Assembly: GCF_006094435.1 (NCBI RefSeq)
Contig: NZ_CP034783.1
Coordinates: 523,001 to 587,000 of the forward strand
Length of the DNA: 64,000 bases
Reading direction: 5' to 3'
Source: Pseudomonas sp. MPC6
Lineage (GTDB): Bacteria > Pseudomonadota > Gammaproteobacteria > Pseudomonadales > Pseudomonadaceae
The translations under genes were made by a program, and so were the position numbers. The notes beneath the pieces were generated by a model that was not told where the DNA came from, ran no database searches, and saw only the letters and a program-made list of their open reading frames with translations. Shown piece after piece: positions 29,780 through 38,806 of this stretch. Positions within the stretch are counted from its first letter, which is position 1. Each line of letters begins with the position of its first letter.

Positions 29780-31012
29780 CTACACCCACCGCCGAAAAAT
29801 CAGCGAGGTATTCACCCCGCCAAACGCAAAATTATTATTCATCACATACTGATTGCTCATCTGCCGAAACTCGCCGCGCAGGTAATCGAGCTTGCCGCAC
29901 TTCGGGTCGACCTCGTCGAGGTTGAAGGTGTGCACGTACAGGTCGCGGTTCATCATTTCGATGCTGAACCAGGACTCCAGCGCACCGCAGGCGCCCAGGG
30001 TGTGGCCGAGGAAGCTTTTTTGCGAGCTGATCGGCATGTGTTCGCCGAACAGGCTGTTGGTCGCCAGTGTTTCAGCGATGTCGCCCTGTTCGGTGGCCGT
30101 GCCATGACCATTCACGTAGCCGATGTCCGAAGGCTGTAGCCCGGCGTCTTCCAGGGCCAGTTCCATGGCCCGGCGCATGGTGGACTGCTCTGGGCGGGTC
30201 GCGTGCTGGCCGTCGGCATTGCTGCCGAAGCCGACGAGTTCGGCATGGATATGCGCGCCGCGGGCCAGGGCGTGTTCCAGTTCCTCGAGGACCAGCATGC
30301 CAGCGCCTTCGCCGATCACCAGGCCATCGCGCCCGGTGTCATAGGGGCGAGGGCTGGTTTGCGGGGCATCGTTTTTCAGGCTGGTGGCGTAGAGCGCATC
30401 GAACACCATGGCTTCGGTGGGGCACAGCTCTTCGGCGCCGCCGGCGAGCATCAGCGGCAGGCGCCCGAATTTGACCGACTCGTACGCATAACCGATGCCC
30501 TGGCTGCCGCTGGTGCAGGCGCTGGAGGTCGGAATCAGGCGCCCGGTCAGGCCGAAGAAGATGCTGATGTTCGCCGCGGTGGTGTGCGGCATCATGCGCA
30601 CGTAGGAGTTGGCGTTCAGGCCCTCGGCCACCGAGTTGAGCAACATGTTGCCGAAGGCCTTGATTTCGTCGGTGCTACCGGTGGACGAGCCACAGGCCAC
30701 ACCCATGCGCCCGTCCTTGATCAATTCGTTGCCGAGCAATCCGGCGTCGGCCAACGCCTGCTCGGCAGCACCCACGGCAAGCCGCGAGACGCGGCCCATG
30801 CTGCGCAGTTGCTTGCGGGTCCAGTGGCTCGGCACTTTGAAGTCATCGATAGGCCCCGCCAGGCGCGTGTTGAGTTCGGTGAAACGATCCCATTCGTCCA
30901 TCCGGCGAATACCGCTGCGGTTGGCCGCAAAGTTGCCGGCGATGGTCGCCCAATCGCTGCCCAATGACGTGATGCCGGCCATGCCGGTGACGACAACGCG
31001 CTTCATCAGCAC
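29780..31012 (-). CDS. apeR: APE cluster ketosynthase (FabF-like)
   Basis: 410-residue beta-ketoacyl-ACP synthase, complete for catalysis: Cys in TSSACTSGSQ, His in NGHGTATEQGD and His in FLGHTLGACGALES. In characterised aryl polyene systems ApeR is the second, stand-alone ketosynthase, thought to run the first condensation or an initiation step; here the role is by homology and position. Last gene of the cluster; overlaps apeQ by 7 nt. Confidence 0.9.
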   Translation of the reverse strand: MLMKRVVVTGMAGITSLGSDWATIAGNFAANRSGIRRMDEWDRFTELNTRLAGPIDDFKVPSHWTRKQLRSMGRVSRLAVGAAEQALADAGLLGNELIKDGRMGVACGSSTGSTDEIKAFGNMLLNSVAEGLNANSYVRMMPHTTAANISIFFGLTGRLIPTSSACTSGSQGIGYAYESVKFGRLPLMLAGGAEELCPTEAMVFDALYATSLKNDAPQTSPRPYDTGRDGLVIGEGAGMLVLEELEHALARGAHIHAELVGFGSNADGQHATRPEQSTMRRAMELALEDAGLQPSDIGYVNGHGTATEQGDIAETLATNSLFGEHMPISSQKSFLGHTLGACGALESWFSIEMMNRDLYVHTFNLDEVDPKCGKLDYLRGEFRQMSNQYVMNNNFAFGGVNTSLIFRRWV

Positions 31013-31734
31013 AGGCCTCCATTGACGGCCAATACTTGCCGGGTGATGTACGAGGCTTCCGCCGACATCAGGAAATTCACCGCGCCAGCCACTTCTTCAG
31101 GCGTGCCCATGCGTTGTGCGGGGATCATTTTCATCAGTTCTTCCACCGGCACGTGTTCGTCGAGCATCGCGGTGTCGATCAGGCCGGGTGCGACACAGTT
31201 GACGGTGATTTTGCGCTTGCCGAGTTCGATCGCCAATGCCTTCGCCGCGCCGATCAGACCGGCCTTGGAGGCGCTGTAGTTGACCTGGCCACGGTTGCCG
31301 ATCAACCCGGACACCGAGGTAATGCAGACAATGCGCCCGGCGGCGCGCCGACGAATCATCGGCATCATCACCGGGTGCAGCACGTTGTAGAAGCCGTCGA
31401 GGTTGGTGCGCATCACCACATCCCAATCATCCTCGCTCAGGGCCGGAAAAGCACCGTCGCGGGTCAGGCCGGCGTTCAACACCACGCCGTAATAGGCGCC
31501 GTGGGTTTCCACGTCGGCTTCAAGAATGGCTTTGCAAGCGGCGCGGTCGGACACGTCGAATTGCAGGATGCGCGCAGTGCGCCCCAGGGCCTCGACCTCG
31601 GCTTGCACCGCGATGGCGTCCGCCAGGCCGCTGCGGCAATGCAGCACGATGTCATGCCCGGCCTGAGCCAGGCGCAACGCGATGGCGCGGCCGATGCCAC
31701 GGCTGGAACCGGTGACCAGTACGGATTCAGTCAT
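31006..31734 (-). CDS. apeQ: APE cluster 3-ketoacyl-ACP reductase
   Basis: 242-residue short-chain dehydrogenase of the FabG type. Cofactor loop TGSSRGIGRAIALRLA, catalytic Ser in CITSVSGLIG and YSASKAGL with the Tyr-Lys pair. Reduces the beta-keto group after each condensation with NADPH. Overlaps apeP by 4 nt and apeR by 7 nt. Confidence 0.92.
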   Translation of the reverse strand: MTESVLVTGSSRGIGRAIALRLAQAGHDIVLHCRSGLADAIAVQAEVEALGRTARILQFDVSDRAACKAILEADVETHGAYYGVVLNAGLTRDGAFPALSEDDWDVVMRTNLDGFYNVLHPVMMPMIRRRAAGRIVCITSVSGLIGNRGQVNYSASKAGLIGAAKALAIELGKRKITVNCVAPGLIDTAMLDEHVPVEELMKMIPAQRMGTPEEVAGAVNFLMSAEASYITRQVLAVNGGLC

Positions 31735-32192
31735 GACTGGACTCCTTGGGGTTCATGAAGATAGTGGGCGGCCTGAGGCGGGCGGAATACGTTCAGACGG
31801 GCGGTAGCGTGGATGCCGGGAGCGTTGATGTGGCATTCGAACACGCCCATGCCGTTGTCATCCTCCAGCGAGCGCAACCCATGGATGGTCAGCTCGGTGC
31901 CAGCGGGAAAGTGTTCGACGTTGCACTCGAATTTTCGCGTGCCAAGCAGGAACCCCAGCGCGACCGCATCGCCGCGCTGGCGCGCATGGCAGCCGGCATA
32001 GGCGGCAACGCTCTGGGCCATTAGTTCGATACCGACCCAGGCCGGCATGCTGCCGTCGGGACAGCTGAACAGACCGTTTGGCCTGACGGTGAGGCGAGTG
32101 TGAATCTGCTCGTCATCGAACGACAGGATCTGTTCGATCAGGATCATGTCGCCAGCATGCGGCAGCAGTTCGGCGAGCGGCCAGTCAATCAT
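31731..32192 (-). CDS. apeP: APE cluster 3-hydroxyacyl-ACP dehydratase
   Basis: 153-residue single hotdog protein. LLPHAGDMILIEQI has the His expected of FabZ/FabA-like dehydratases and PAWVGIELMAQSVAAYAG the long hotdog helix with the acidic residue. Removes water to make the conjugated double bond. A second dehydratase domain is fused to the AMP-ligase, matching the ApeI plus ApeP pair in known clusters. Overlaps both neighbours by 4 nt. Confidence 0.88.
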   Translation of the reverse strand: MIDWPLAELLPHAGDMILIEQILSFDDEQIHTRLTVRPNGLFSCPDGSMPAWVGIELMAQSVAAYAGCHARQRGDAVALGFLLGTRKFECNVEHFPAGTELTIHGLRSLEDDNGMGVFECHINAPGIHATARLNVFRPPQAAHYLHEPQGVQS

Positions 32193-33385
32193 GGGGCGTC
32201 TCCGATAATCAGGCTGACGTTATTGCCACCGAAGGCGAAGGAGTTGCTCATCAGGTAGCGAGGTGCAATGGACGTCAGGCGATCGGCCGGGGTCACCCAC
32301 TTCAGGGCTGGCAGTTCGGGGTCGGGCTGGCCATCCCAGATATGCGGCGGCAGGGCGTGCTCGCGGTTCTGCGTGCTCAGGCTCAGCCAGCAGAACGCCG
32401 CTTCCAGGGCGCCGGCAGCGCCCAGGGTGTGGCCGGTCATCGGTTTGGTCGAGGAGCAGGGTACGCCATGGGGGAACAGCGCCGTCACCGCCAGGCTTTC
32501 CATGGCGTCGTTGTGTTGGGTGGCGGTGCCGTGCAGGTTCAGGTAATCGATCTGCCCGGGTTGCAGGTTGGCGCGGCTCAGGGCCTTGCGCATGGCTTGC
32601 AAGGCACCACGGCCGGTCGGTTCCGGCGCGGAAATGTGGTGCGCGTCGGAGCTGGCGCCGCTGCCCAGCAGAGCAATCGGCTGGCCGTCGCCGACACTTT
32701 TAGTCATCAGAAACAGCGCCGCCGCTTCGCCGATGTTGATGCCGTTTCGGTTGACCGAGAACGGATTGCAGCGTTGTTCGGAGACCGCTTCCAGCGCCGA
32801 GAACCCGTTGAGGGTCAGTTTGCACAATGTGTCGACACCGCCGCACAGCACGGCATCGCAAAGACCCAGGTCCAACAGGCGCTGGGCACTCATCAACGCC
32901 CGGGCGCTGGAGGTGCAGGCGGTGGAAATCACATAGGCCGGGCCGCTCAATTGCAGCCAGTCGGCGAGGAAGTTCGCCGGCGCGCCGAGTTCCTGCTGTT
33001 GATAGTCGTAATCGGCCGGAAACTCATGCTCACGAATGTAATGAGCCAACCCGCGACTGGCTTCATCGATGCCCGAGGTGCTGGTGCCCAGAACGATACC
33101 GATACGGTCGCGGCCACAGGTCTGGATCGCCTGGTCGATGTCGTCGCGAATCTGCAGCGCGGCTTGCATCAGCAATTGATTGTTGCGACTGCTTTGCTCG
33201 GCGAGCCCAGGTGGGATCGGCGGCAACTCAGCGTGTACCGCCGCCACTGGCAGCGAGCGTTCCGCCACCCAGCCGGCCTCATGGCGCATGCCGGAGCAGT
33301 CGCCGGCAAACAGGTTGCGGGCGACTTCGTGCTTGTCGCGGCCCAGGGCGCAAACCACCCCGAGAGCGTTCAGATAAGCCGTCAT
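32189..33385 (-). CDS. apeO: APE cluster chain-elongating ketosynthase
   Basis: 398-residue ketosynthase with the full triad: Cys in ISTACTSSARAL, His in NLHGTATQHND, His in MTGHTLGAAGALEA. In aryl polyene synthases ApeO pairs with the non-catalytic chain-length factor ApeC. Here ApeC is at the other end of the operon. Overlaps the lipoprotein gene by 4 nt upstream and apeP by 4 nt downstream. Confidence 0.9.
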   Translation of the reverse strand: MTAYLNALGVVCALGRDKHEVARNLFAGDCSGMRHEAGWVAERSLPVAAVHAELPPIPPGLAEQSSRNNQLLMQAALQIRDDIDQAIQTCGRDRIGIVLGTSTSGIDEASRGLAHYIREHEFPADYDYQQQELGAPANFLADWLQLSGPAYVISTACTSSARALMSAQRLLDLGLCDAVLCGGVDTLCKLTLNGFSALEAVSEQRCNPFSVNRNGINIGEAAALFLMTKSVGDGQPIALLGSGASSDAHHISAPEPTGRGALQAMRKALSRANLQPGQIDYLNLHGTATQHNDAMESLAVTALFPHGVPCSSTKPMTGHTLGAAGALEAAFCWLSLSTQNREHALPPHIWDGQPDPELPALKWVTPADRLTSIAPRYLMSNSFAFGGNNVSLIIGDAP

Positions 33386-33870
33386 GGCGCCTCCCCGTTG
33401 AGGGGTGTGACTTGATAACTCGGGCCTTTGGGCAGGTTCAATTCAAAGCTCATCGGTTGTGAATAACGGACGTCCCAGTGCGAGGGCAGGGAGCGTTGCG
33501 AACCGTGTTGCCAGGCCGCGGGGTAGTTGCCCGAGAGTTCTTCCTTGGGCGTCAGCGCAAACAGCAACGCGGCGAACAGCTCCCGCGCTTGCGGATTGGG
33601 CGGCAACAGACCGTCAGACTGCCACTCGCCGTCGACCAGTTTCTGCCGTGCCTGGGGAATGCCCAACAGGTCCATCATCGACCAGCGAATGCCGGGGCCT
33701 TCGCGCTGGATCACCAGGACCCAGTCCTGACGTTGCCCGGCCTCGAGCCGCTGGATGTGCAATTGCAGCGGCAGCGCCAGGTTCGGGATTTGCTCGGGCA
33801 GTGGCGCCCTGCTGGCACAGGCGCTCAGCAGCAGGACTGCGCCAAACAGTAGAAATCGCAGAATGCCCAC
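33382..33870 (-). CDS. apeN: DUF3261-type lipoprotein of APE cluster
   Basis: 162-residue lipoprotein from the GTG at 33870 (VGILRFLLFGAVLLLSAC); the lipobox LLSAC gives the acylated Cys at residue 18. The mature part matches the small outer-membrane lipoprotein found with the exporter in APE clusters, role unknown. The open frame continues upstream to 34002 but only through a REPIN, so that extension is rejected. The AGGG at the REPIN edge lies 3-6 nt before the GTG and seems to act as its ribosome site. Confidence 0.75.
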   Translation of the reverse strand: MGILRFLLFGAVLLLSACASRAPLPEQIPNLALPLQLHIQRLEAGQRQDWVLVIQREGPGIRWSMMDLLGIPQARQKLVDGEWQSDGLLPPNPQARELFAALLFALTPKEELSGNYPAAWQHGSQRSLPSHWDVRYSQPMSFELNLPKGPSYQVTPLNGEAP

Positions 33871-33876
33871 TATCCC

Positions 33877-33966
33877 TGTGGGAGCGGGCTTGCTCGCGAA
33901 GGCATCGGCACATCCAACATCGAAGGTGGCTGGTCCATCGCTTTCGCGAGCAAGCCCGCTCCCACA
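33877..33966. repeat. REPIN directly upstream of the apeN start
   Basis: TGTGGGAGCGGGCTTGCTCG and its complement, inside the APE operon, ending 7 nt before the apeN GTG. It separates apeN from the upstream genes, where every other junction overlaps or is under 11 nt. Confidence 0.9.
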
Positions 33967-33998
33967 GGATGTGTACTTTGAGCAACTGACAATGAGCA

Positions 33999-34079
33999 TC
34001 AAACAGCACCTTCAAGGGGGTTGCGCGCTACCACGTTGACCAGGGTTTCTTCGACGTAGTTGTCGCTCAGGTAATTCAC
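33999..34079 (-). CDS. 26-codon ORF, possible gene relic
   Basis: GTG at 34079 overlaps the stop of the flavoenzyme gene (GTGA), as at the other operon junctions, and encodes MNYLSDNYVEETLVNVV followed by ARNPLEGAV before the stop. It could be a tiny protein, or the fused ends of a larger gene deleted when the adjacent REPIN arrived. The second reading fits the otherwise intact coupling, but there is no homology evidence. Confidence 0.3.
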   Translation of the reverse strand: MNYLSDNYVEETLVNVVARNPLEGAV

Positions 34080-35323
34080 GTGGCATCCCTTGCACAGAGT
34101 TCCGACAGCATTCGCAGGCGACGCCGGGGTTCGGCGACGAACGGATTGCGCTCGTCCCAGGCATACCCGGCAAGGATCGAGCTGATCATGCGGCGGATGT
34201 CGGGCGAGCCGCCCTCATGATAAATCACATCCTGGAAGGTGCCGGCGTACCAGCCTTCGACATAGCAACGAAAGGTGTCGACGCCACGCTTGAGCGGTGC
34301 GGCGAACTCGGTTTGCCAGTCGACGCTTTCGCCTTGCAACTGACGGTGCAGCACCGCGGCGGCCATGCTTGCCGAACGCATGGCGATGGTCACGCCGGAG
34401 GAGAACACCGGGTCGAGGAACTCGGCGGCGTTGCCCAGCAAGGCAAAGCCCGGCCCGTGGAGGGTTTTGACGTTGGCCGAATAACCGCCAATGGTCCGTG
34501 CTGGCGTATCCCACACGGCGTTGTTCAGCACGCTGGACAGGCTTGGGGTTTCAGCGATGAACCCGCGCAGGCAGTCGTCGAGATTTTCGGTACGGCCTGC
34601 GAAATGTTCGGCTGCCGCCACCACGCCTACCGAGCAACGGCCATTGCTGAACGGAATGGTCCAGAACCAGATGTCGCGATGGATCGGATGGGTGGTGATG
34701 AGGATTTTTTCCCGCTCGAAAGCCGGGTTGTCGATATGGTCTTCGACGTGGGTAAACACCGCCTGGCGCACAGGGAAATTCGACGGCGCCTCCAGGTCGA
34801 GCAAGCGCGGCAGCACGCGACCGTAGCCGCTGGCGTCGAGCACGAAATCGGCTTCGACGCGGTACTGGCTGCCGTCTTCGCGCTGCACATCCAGTTGCGG
34901 TCTGGGCAAGGTGAAATCGGCACTGACGATCGCTTCGCCGTAGCGCACTTCCACGCCCTGGAGTGCCGCCTGATCGGCCAGCAGCTTGTCGAAGTCGGCG
35001 CGCTGGACCTGAAAGGTGGTCGGCTTGCCGTTGCCGAAGGTGTCACCGAAGTCGAAGGCGCTGTAGTGCTCGCCCCAGGCGAATGCCGCACCGTTTTTCA
35101 GCTGGAACCCGGCGGCGTTCACCGCCTCGAGCATGCCGGCTTCCTCGACGAAATCCAGGCAGTGGGACAGCAGGCTTTCACCGATGGAAAACCGCGGGAA
35201 ATGCTGGCGTTCGATCATCAGCACATCGTGGCCTTTGCGCTTGAGCAGCGCGGCGGCGATGGCGCCCGAGGGCCCCGCGCCGATCACCACAACCTGGCGA
35301 CGTTCCATTTCAACTGTTGGCAC
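34076..35323 (-). CDS. Flavin-dependent halogenase-like oxidoreductase
   Basis: 415 aa from GTG 35323, chosen because AAGGAG lies 6 nt upstream; an ATG at 35308 (MERRQVVVIG) is possible. FAD-binding GAGPSGAIAAALLKRKG near the N-terminus, Lys76 in GFQLKNGAAFAWG at the place of the catalytic Lys of flavin halogenases, and WFWTIP at 219-224, matching their WxWxIP signature. FVLDASGYGR and LLGNAAEFLDPVFSSG complete the FAD fold. Xanthomonadins, related aryl polyenes, are brominated, so halogenation of the aryl head is plausible; non-halogenating relatives share these motifs. Confidence 0.75.
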   Translation of the reverse strand: MPTVEMERRQVVVIGAGPSGAIAAALLKRKGHDVLMIERQHFPRFSIGESLLSHCLDFVEEAGMLEAVNAAGFQLKNGAAFAWGEHYSAFDFGDTFGNGKPTTFQVQRADFDKLLADQAALQGVEVRYGEAIVSADFTLPRPQLDVQREDGSQYRVEADFVLDASGYGRVLPRLLDLEAPSNFPVRQAVFTHVEDHIDNPAFEREKILITTHPIHRDIWFWTIPFSNGRCSVGVVAAAEHFAGRTENLDDCLRGFIAETPSLSSVLNNAVWDTPARTIGGYSANVKTLHGPGFALLGNAAEFLDPVFSSGVTIAMRSASMAAAVLHRQLQGESVDWQTEFAAPLKRGVDTFRCYVEGWYAGTFQDVIYHEGGSPDIRRMISSILAGYAWDERNPFVAEPRRRLRMLSELCARDAT

Positions 35324-36470
35324 TGGAGCTCCTTGCCGGGACGGCGATGTTCAAGCGGGTTCGGTGCATGCCGGCGAGCGCCGGCAGCAGTGTGGCGATC
35401 AGGCCCATCACCATCAGCGCAAAATACAGCGCCGGGCTGATGAGCTGTTGTTGCAGCAGCAGGTTGAGAAACACGATCTCGCTCAAGCCACGGATATTGA
35501 GCAGGATACTTTCCCGCCAGCGGCTGGCGCCTTCGAACGAGGCGCCGGCCCAGCCAAGGCCCAGCCAGTTACCCAGCAGTTTGCTGATGATCGGCAACAG
35601 CAGCAGCGCCGTCAGTTGCACCCAGCCAAGGCTGGACAGGGCCGCGTGGACGTTGATCTGCACGATGCCGAACGTGAGGATCAGCGGGATCGCAATATAC
35701 GTCTGCACGTGACTCAGCCAGATCACCGGCAACGGCAGCACCAGCGGCACCTTGAGCGCGGCCATGCACAATAGGTAGCCAATGCCGACGATCAGTGCAT
35801 TGAGCTTGAAGTGCTCCGCCGCGACCAATAGCGCGAAGAAGCAGACGCTGTGCAACAACGGTTGGCGCAGACGCAGCAGGCGCAACAGTAATGGCAGGCA
35901 GGCCGCGGCCAGCGGCAGCAGCAGGCTGCTCAGGTGCAGGCTGCCCTGGGCGATGGCGAACAGGGTCCAGCAGGTGAGGTCGATGAGGATGGCGGTCTGC
36001 ACCAGGCGCCGGGTGGCGGCAGGCGGGTATTGGATGTGCCGCAGGTACAGATACAACACCGGAATAGCGGTGATGGCGAACAGCAGGCCGACCGCCAGGG
36101 AACTGATCCAGGGTTGCGGCGGTAGCAGCCAGACCGCTGTCGCGAGCCCGCAGGCGAATGGAATGCAGAAGCTCGGCAGGGCGATTTTCAGGCTCTGGCG
36201 GTCGAGTCGCAGGTCGATCACGTCGCTGAGAATATGCCCCAGGAGCAAGGCAAAGCTCAGGCTGTAGAGATTTTTCAGCCAGGCCGGCGCCACCAGCGCG
36301 GCACCGCTCAGTTGCCATTGAGGCTCGATCCAAAAGAACATCAGCAACGGCAGGCCGAAGGTCGCCAGCAGCAACTGGCTGACGATCGGGATCACGCCGA
36401 AGTGACGCCCGACACGGGTGGCCACGGCGAACAGTGCCAGGGCCATGAGCCAGAACAGGACGACCATCAT
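35310..36470 (-). CDS. CPA2 antiporter-like membrane protein
   Basis: 386-residue, very hydrophobic protein with 11-13 predicted helices from MMVVLFWLMALALFAV. Its order resembles the transport half of CPA2 (Kef-type) cation/proton antiporters: FGVIPIVSQLLLATFGLPLL near the start and NIRGLSEIVFLNLLLQQQLI near the end, where antiporters have a similar RG.vE segment. No RCK/TrkA domain. Overlaps apeM by 4 nt and the flavoenzyme by 14 nt. Substrate and role in the pigment pathway unknown; I do not recall it in the E. coli cluster. Confidence 0.7.
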   Translation of the reverse strand: MMVVLFWLMALALFAVATRVGRHFGVIPIVSQLLLATFGLPLLMFFWIEPQWQLSGAALVAPAWLKNLYSLSFALLLGHILSDVIDLRLDRQSLKIALPSFCIPFACGLATAVWLLPPQPWISSLAVGLLFAITAIPVLYLYLRHIQYPPAATRRLVQTAILIDLTCWTLFAIAQGSLHLSSLLLPLAAACLPLLLRLLRLRQPLLHSVCFFALLVAAEHFKLNALIVGIGYLLCMAALKVPLVLPLPVIWLSHVQTYIAIPLILTFGIVQINVHAALSSLGWVQLTALLLLPIISKLLGNWLGLGWAGASFEGASRWRESILLNIRGLSEIVFLNLLLQQQLISPALYFALMVMGLIATLLPALAGMHRTRLNIAVPARSSSANS

Positions 36471-38806
36471 GCTGCCGGCTCCGTGACCGCGCCCGCATGG
36501 ACATGTCGTCCTGCCCAGGGTGCGAGGATGAAGCTGAAGGCCAGGCCGAGGCTCACCGACAGACCGAAGTTGCTCACCGCCGGCGTACTGGACACGGCCA
36601 GCAGCCCGAACGACAGCCAGGTGGTCAGCGCCGCCAGCAAGGTGCCCAGCAGGCTCACGGCGACACCACCGACCTGTTCGCGCATCAGGATCGCGTAGTC
36701 GACGCTGATGGCCGTGACCAGCAGCAGGCCGAACAGACTGAACAGCGTCAACGGTTGCCCGAGCCAGCCGAGACTGGCCAGGCTGCACAGCGCCGCCAGT
36801 AGTGGCAGGGCGACGATGCGCAGTGCGCCACCCAGGCCGAACGGCAGGATCAGTACCAGCACGATCAACGCACAGGAGGCGAGTTTCAGTTCAGCGGCAC
36901 TGACTTGGGTATCGGCGAAAACCTCGTTCAATTCGCCGAGGCGATCCACCAGTTCCACGCCTGGCAAATCCATGGCCTGGACCCGCAACAGGGAAGGGTT
37001 GTTCAGGCCTTGCAGGCTGACCAGCGCCGCTACGCCGTCTTCGATGGGGCCTAGCCACAGGACGCGATAAGGTTCGGCCAAAGGACCGACCAGCGCCGCG
37101 TCGATGTCTTCGATCGGCAGCGCCTGCAGCCTTGCCAGTTCCGCTTGCAGCGCTGCAGCCGGCACGCCGAGGTCGAGCAAGGGGTGCCAGAATTGCGCAA
37201 GTTTGTTCAAGGCCTCACGCACCCGCACCTGTTCGCTCGGCGGGCTGACCAGTTGATTGAGTGACAGATAACCCTTGAGTTTGTCCAGGTTGACCAGTTG
37301 ATCCAGCCGCTCGCCCAGCGCTGCCTGGCGCTCCAGCAGTTGCTGTTGATTGGCCGCGCGCACCAGGAAGAACTGGCTGGTGGGTTGATAACCGGTGATG
37401 CGCGCAATGGCCTGGGCTTCGTCGGTCAATTGCTGCGGTGCGCCGACCCACTGGCGAATATCGTTGCGGGCTTCGAGCTGCAACAGTCCGCCCACACAAA
37501 AAGCAATCAGCAGCGCCAGCAACACCGGGGTGCGCGCAATGTTCAGCAGCGCTTCACGGCGTTCCAGTAAAAATTCGGCGACTCGCAGCGGCCACTGCGC
37601 CGGGCGCAGCTCGACGCCCTTGAGCAGTGCCGGCAACAGGCACACCGCGCACAGGTAGGCACCCACCAGACCGGCGGCAGAGAACACGGCAATCTGGGTC
37701 AGTGCCGGGAACGGCGTCCAGGCCAGGGCCAGGTAGCCGATACAGCTGGTGATCAGGCTCAGCGTCAGCCCCGGCAGGGTCAGGCGCAACGCCGGCCAGC
37801 TGTGCCAGGGTTTCAGGCTCCAGCTCTTGGACAGGTAATGCAGCGGGTAATCGACAGCGACGCCGATCAGGCTGGAGCCGAGCACCAGGGTCATCACGTG
37901 CATGTGCCCGAACATCGCCACGCAGGCCACGGCACCGAACAGCATGCCCACCAGCACCGGCACAAACGCCAGCAACACCCGCCAGCGCCGGAAGGCCAGC
38001 AACAGCAGCAACAGAATGCCCGCCGTGGCGCCGCCGCCGACCCAGGTCATTTCCCGGGTGGCTTGCCGTTGACCGCTGGCGGCGTAGAGCAAGCCACTGG
38101 CGGCCAGCAATTGCACGTCGGCATGGGCGGCTTGTTCCCGGCCCTGCTGGAGCAGATCGGCCACTTGCAGCGGCAGGTTCATGTCGAAGGCGTTGCCGGT
38201 GGTCCGCGCCCGCAGCAGCACCCAGCTCTTGCCGTCGGCATCGGCGACCAACGCACCGCTGCCGATGTCCAGTTGCACGGAGCCGTGTTGCGGCTGGCTG
38301 TTCTGGATGCGCCCGGTCAGGCCCAGCCAGTCATCCTCGCTCGGCACCAGGCTGAAGCCGGTGAAGGGGTCGAACAGTGCCTGGACCCGTTGCTGGATAA
38401 ACGCGTCGGGGTGCTCGATCAGTTGTTGTCGATCGGTCGCCGAGAGCATCGCCAGGCGACCTTGCAGCAATTGCGTGCGCAACGCCGGCAAGTCCGCCTG
38501 CAGGTTCCACTGGACCTTTTCGAACAAACCGCTGGCCTGCCACTGCTCACCCAGTGTCTGCGCCATGGCGATGGCTTGCGGGCGATCCTTGTGGCCGACC
38601 AGCACCAGCATTTCGCGGTTCAGCGGTTCTTGCATGCGTTGTTCGGCACGCAATTCCAGCGCATCCGGTGCCGTGCCCGGCACCAGTTCCATCAGGTTGG
38701 CCGACAGCGGTGCGCCGTCACGCCATTGCCAACCGGCGAGCGCGAGCACCGCCAGCAGCAGGAGCAGAAACAGCCACGGCAGCTTCCGTTCACTCGGCAA
38801 AGTCAT
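36467..38806 (-). CDS. apeM: MMPL-family exporter of APE cluster
   Basis: 779-residue RND/MMPL-type inner-membrane transporter. One N-terminal helix, a first periplasmic domain (about 40-250), a six-helix bundle (about 250-440), a second periplasmic domain and a second bundle (about 610-779). Together with the LolA-like carrier it is thought to lift the aryl-polyene lipid out of the inner membrane. Overlaps apeL by 17 nt and the CPA2-like gene by 4 nt. Confidence 0.88.
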   Translation of the reverse strand: MTLPSERKLPWLFLLLLLAVLALAGWQWRDGAPLSANLMELVPGTAPDALELRAEQRMQEPLNREMLVLVGHKDRPQAIAMAQTLGEQWQASGLFEKVQWNLQADLPALRTQLLQGRLAMLSATDRQQLIEHPDAFIQQRVQALFDPFTGFSLVPSEDDWLGLTGRIQNSQPQHGSVQLDIGSGALVADADGKSWVLLRARTTGNAFDMNLPLQVADLLQQGREQAAHADVQLLAASGLLYAASGQRQATREMTWVGGGATAGILLLLLLAFRRWRVLLAFVPVLVGMLFGAVACVAMFGHMHVMTLVLGSSLIGVAVDYPLHYLSKSWSLKPWHSWPALRLTLPGLTLSLITSCIGYLALAWTPFPALTQIAVFSAAGLVGAYLCAVCLLPALLKGVELRPAQWPLRVAEFLLERREALLNIARTPVLLALLIAFCVGGLLQLEARNDIRQWVGAPQQLTDEAQAIARITGYQPTSQFFLVRAANQQQLLERQAALGERLDQLVNLDKLKGYLSLNQLVSPPSEQVRVREALNKLAQFWHPLLDLGVPAAALQAELARLQALPIEDIDAALVGPLAEPYRVLWLGPIEDGVAALVSLQGLNNPSLLRVQAMDLPGVELVDRLGELNEVFADTQVSAAELKLASCALIVLVLILPFGLGGALRIVALPLLAALCSLASLGWLGQPLTLFSLFGLLLVTAISVDYAILMREQVGGVAVSLLGTLLAALTTWLSFGLLAVSSTPAVSNFGLSVSLGLAFSFILAPWAGRHVHAGAVTEPAA

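Noticed and set aside
34217..35440. 407-codon plus-strand frame over the flavoenzyme gene
   Set aside because: The minus-strand gene has FAD motifs and coupled junctions; the plus frame has none.
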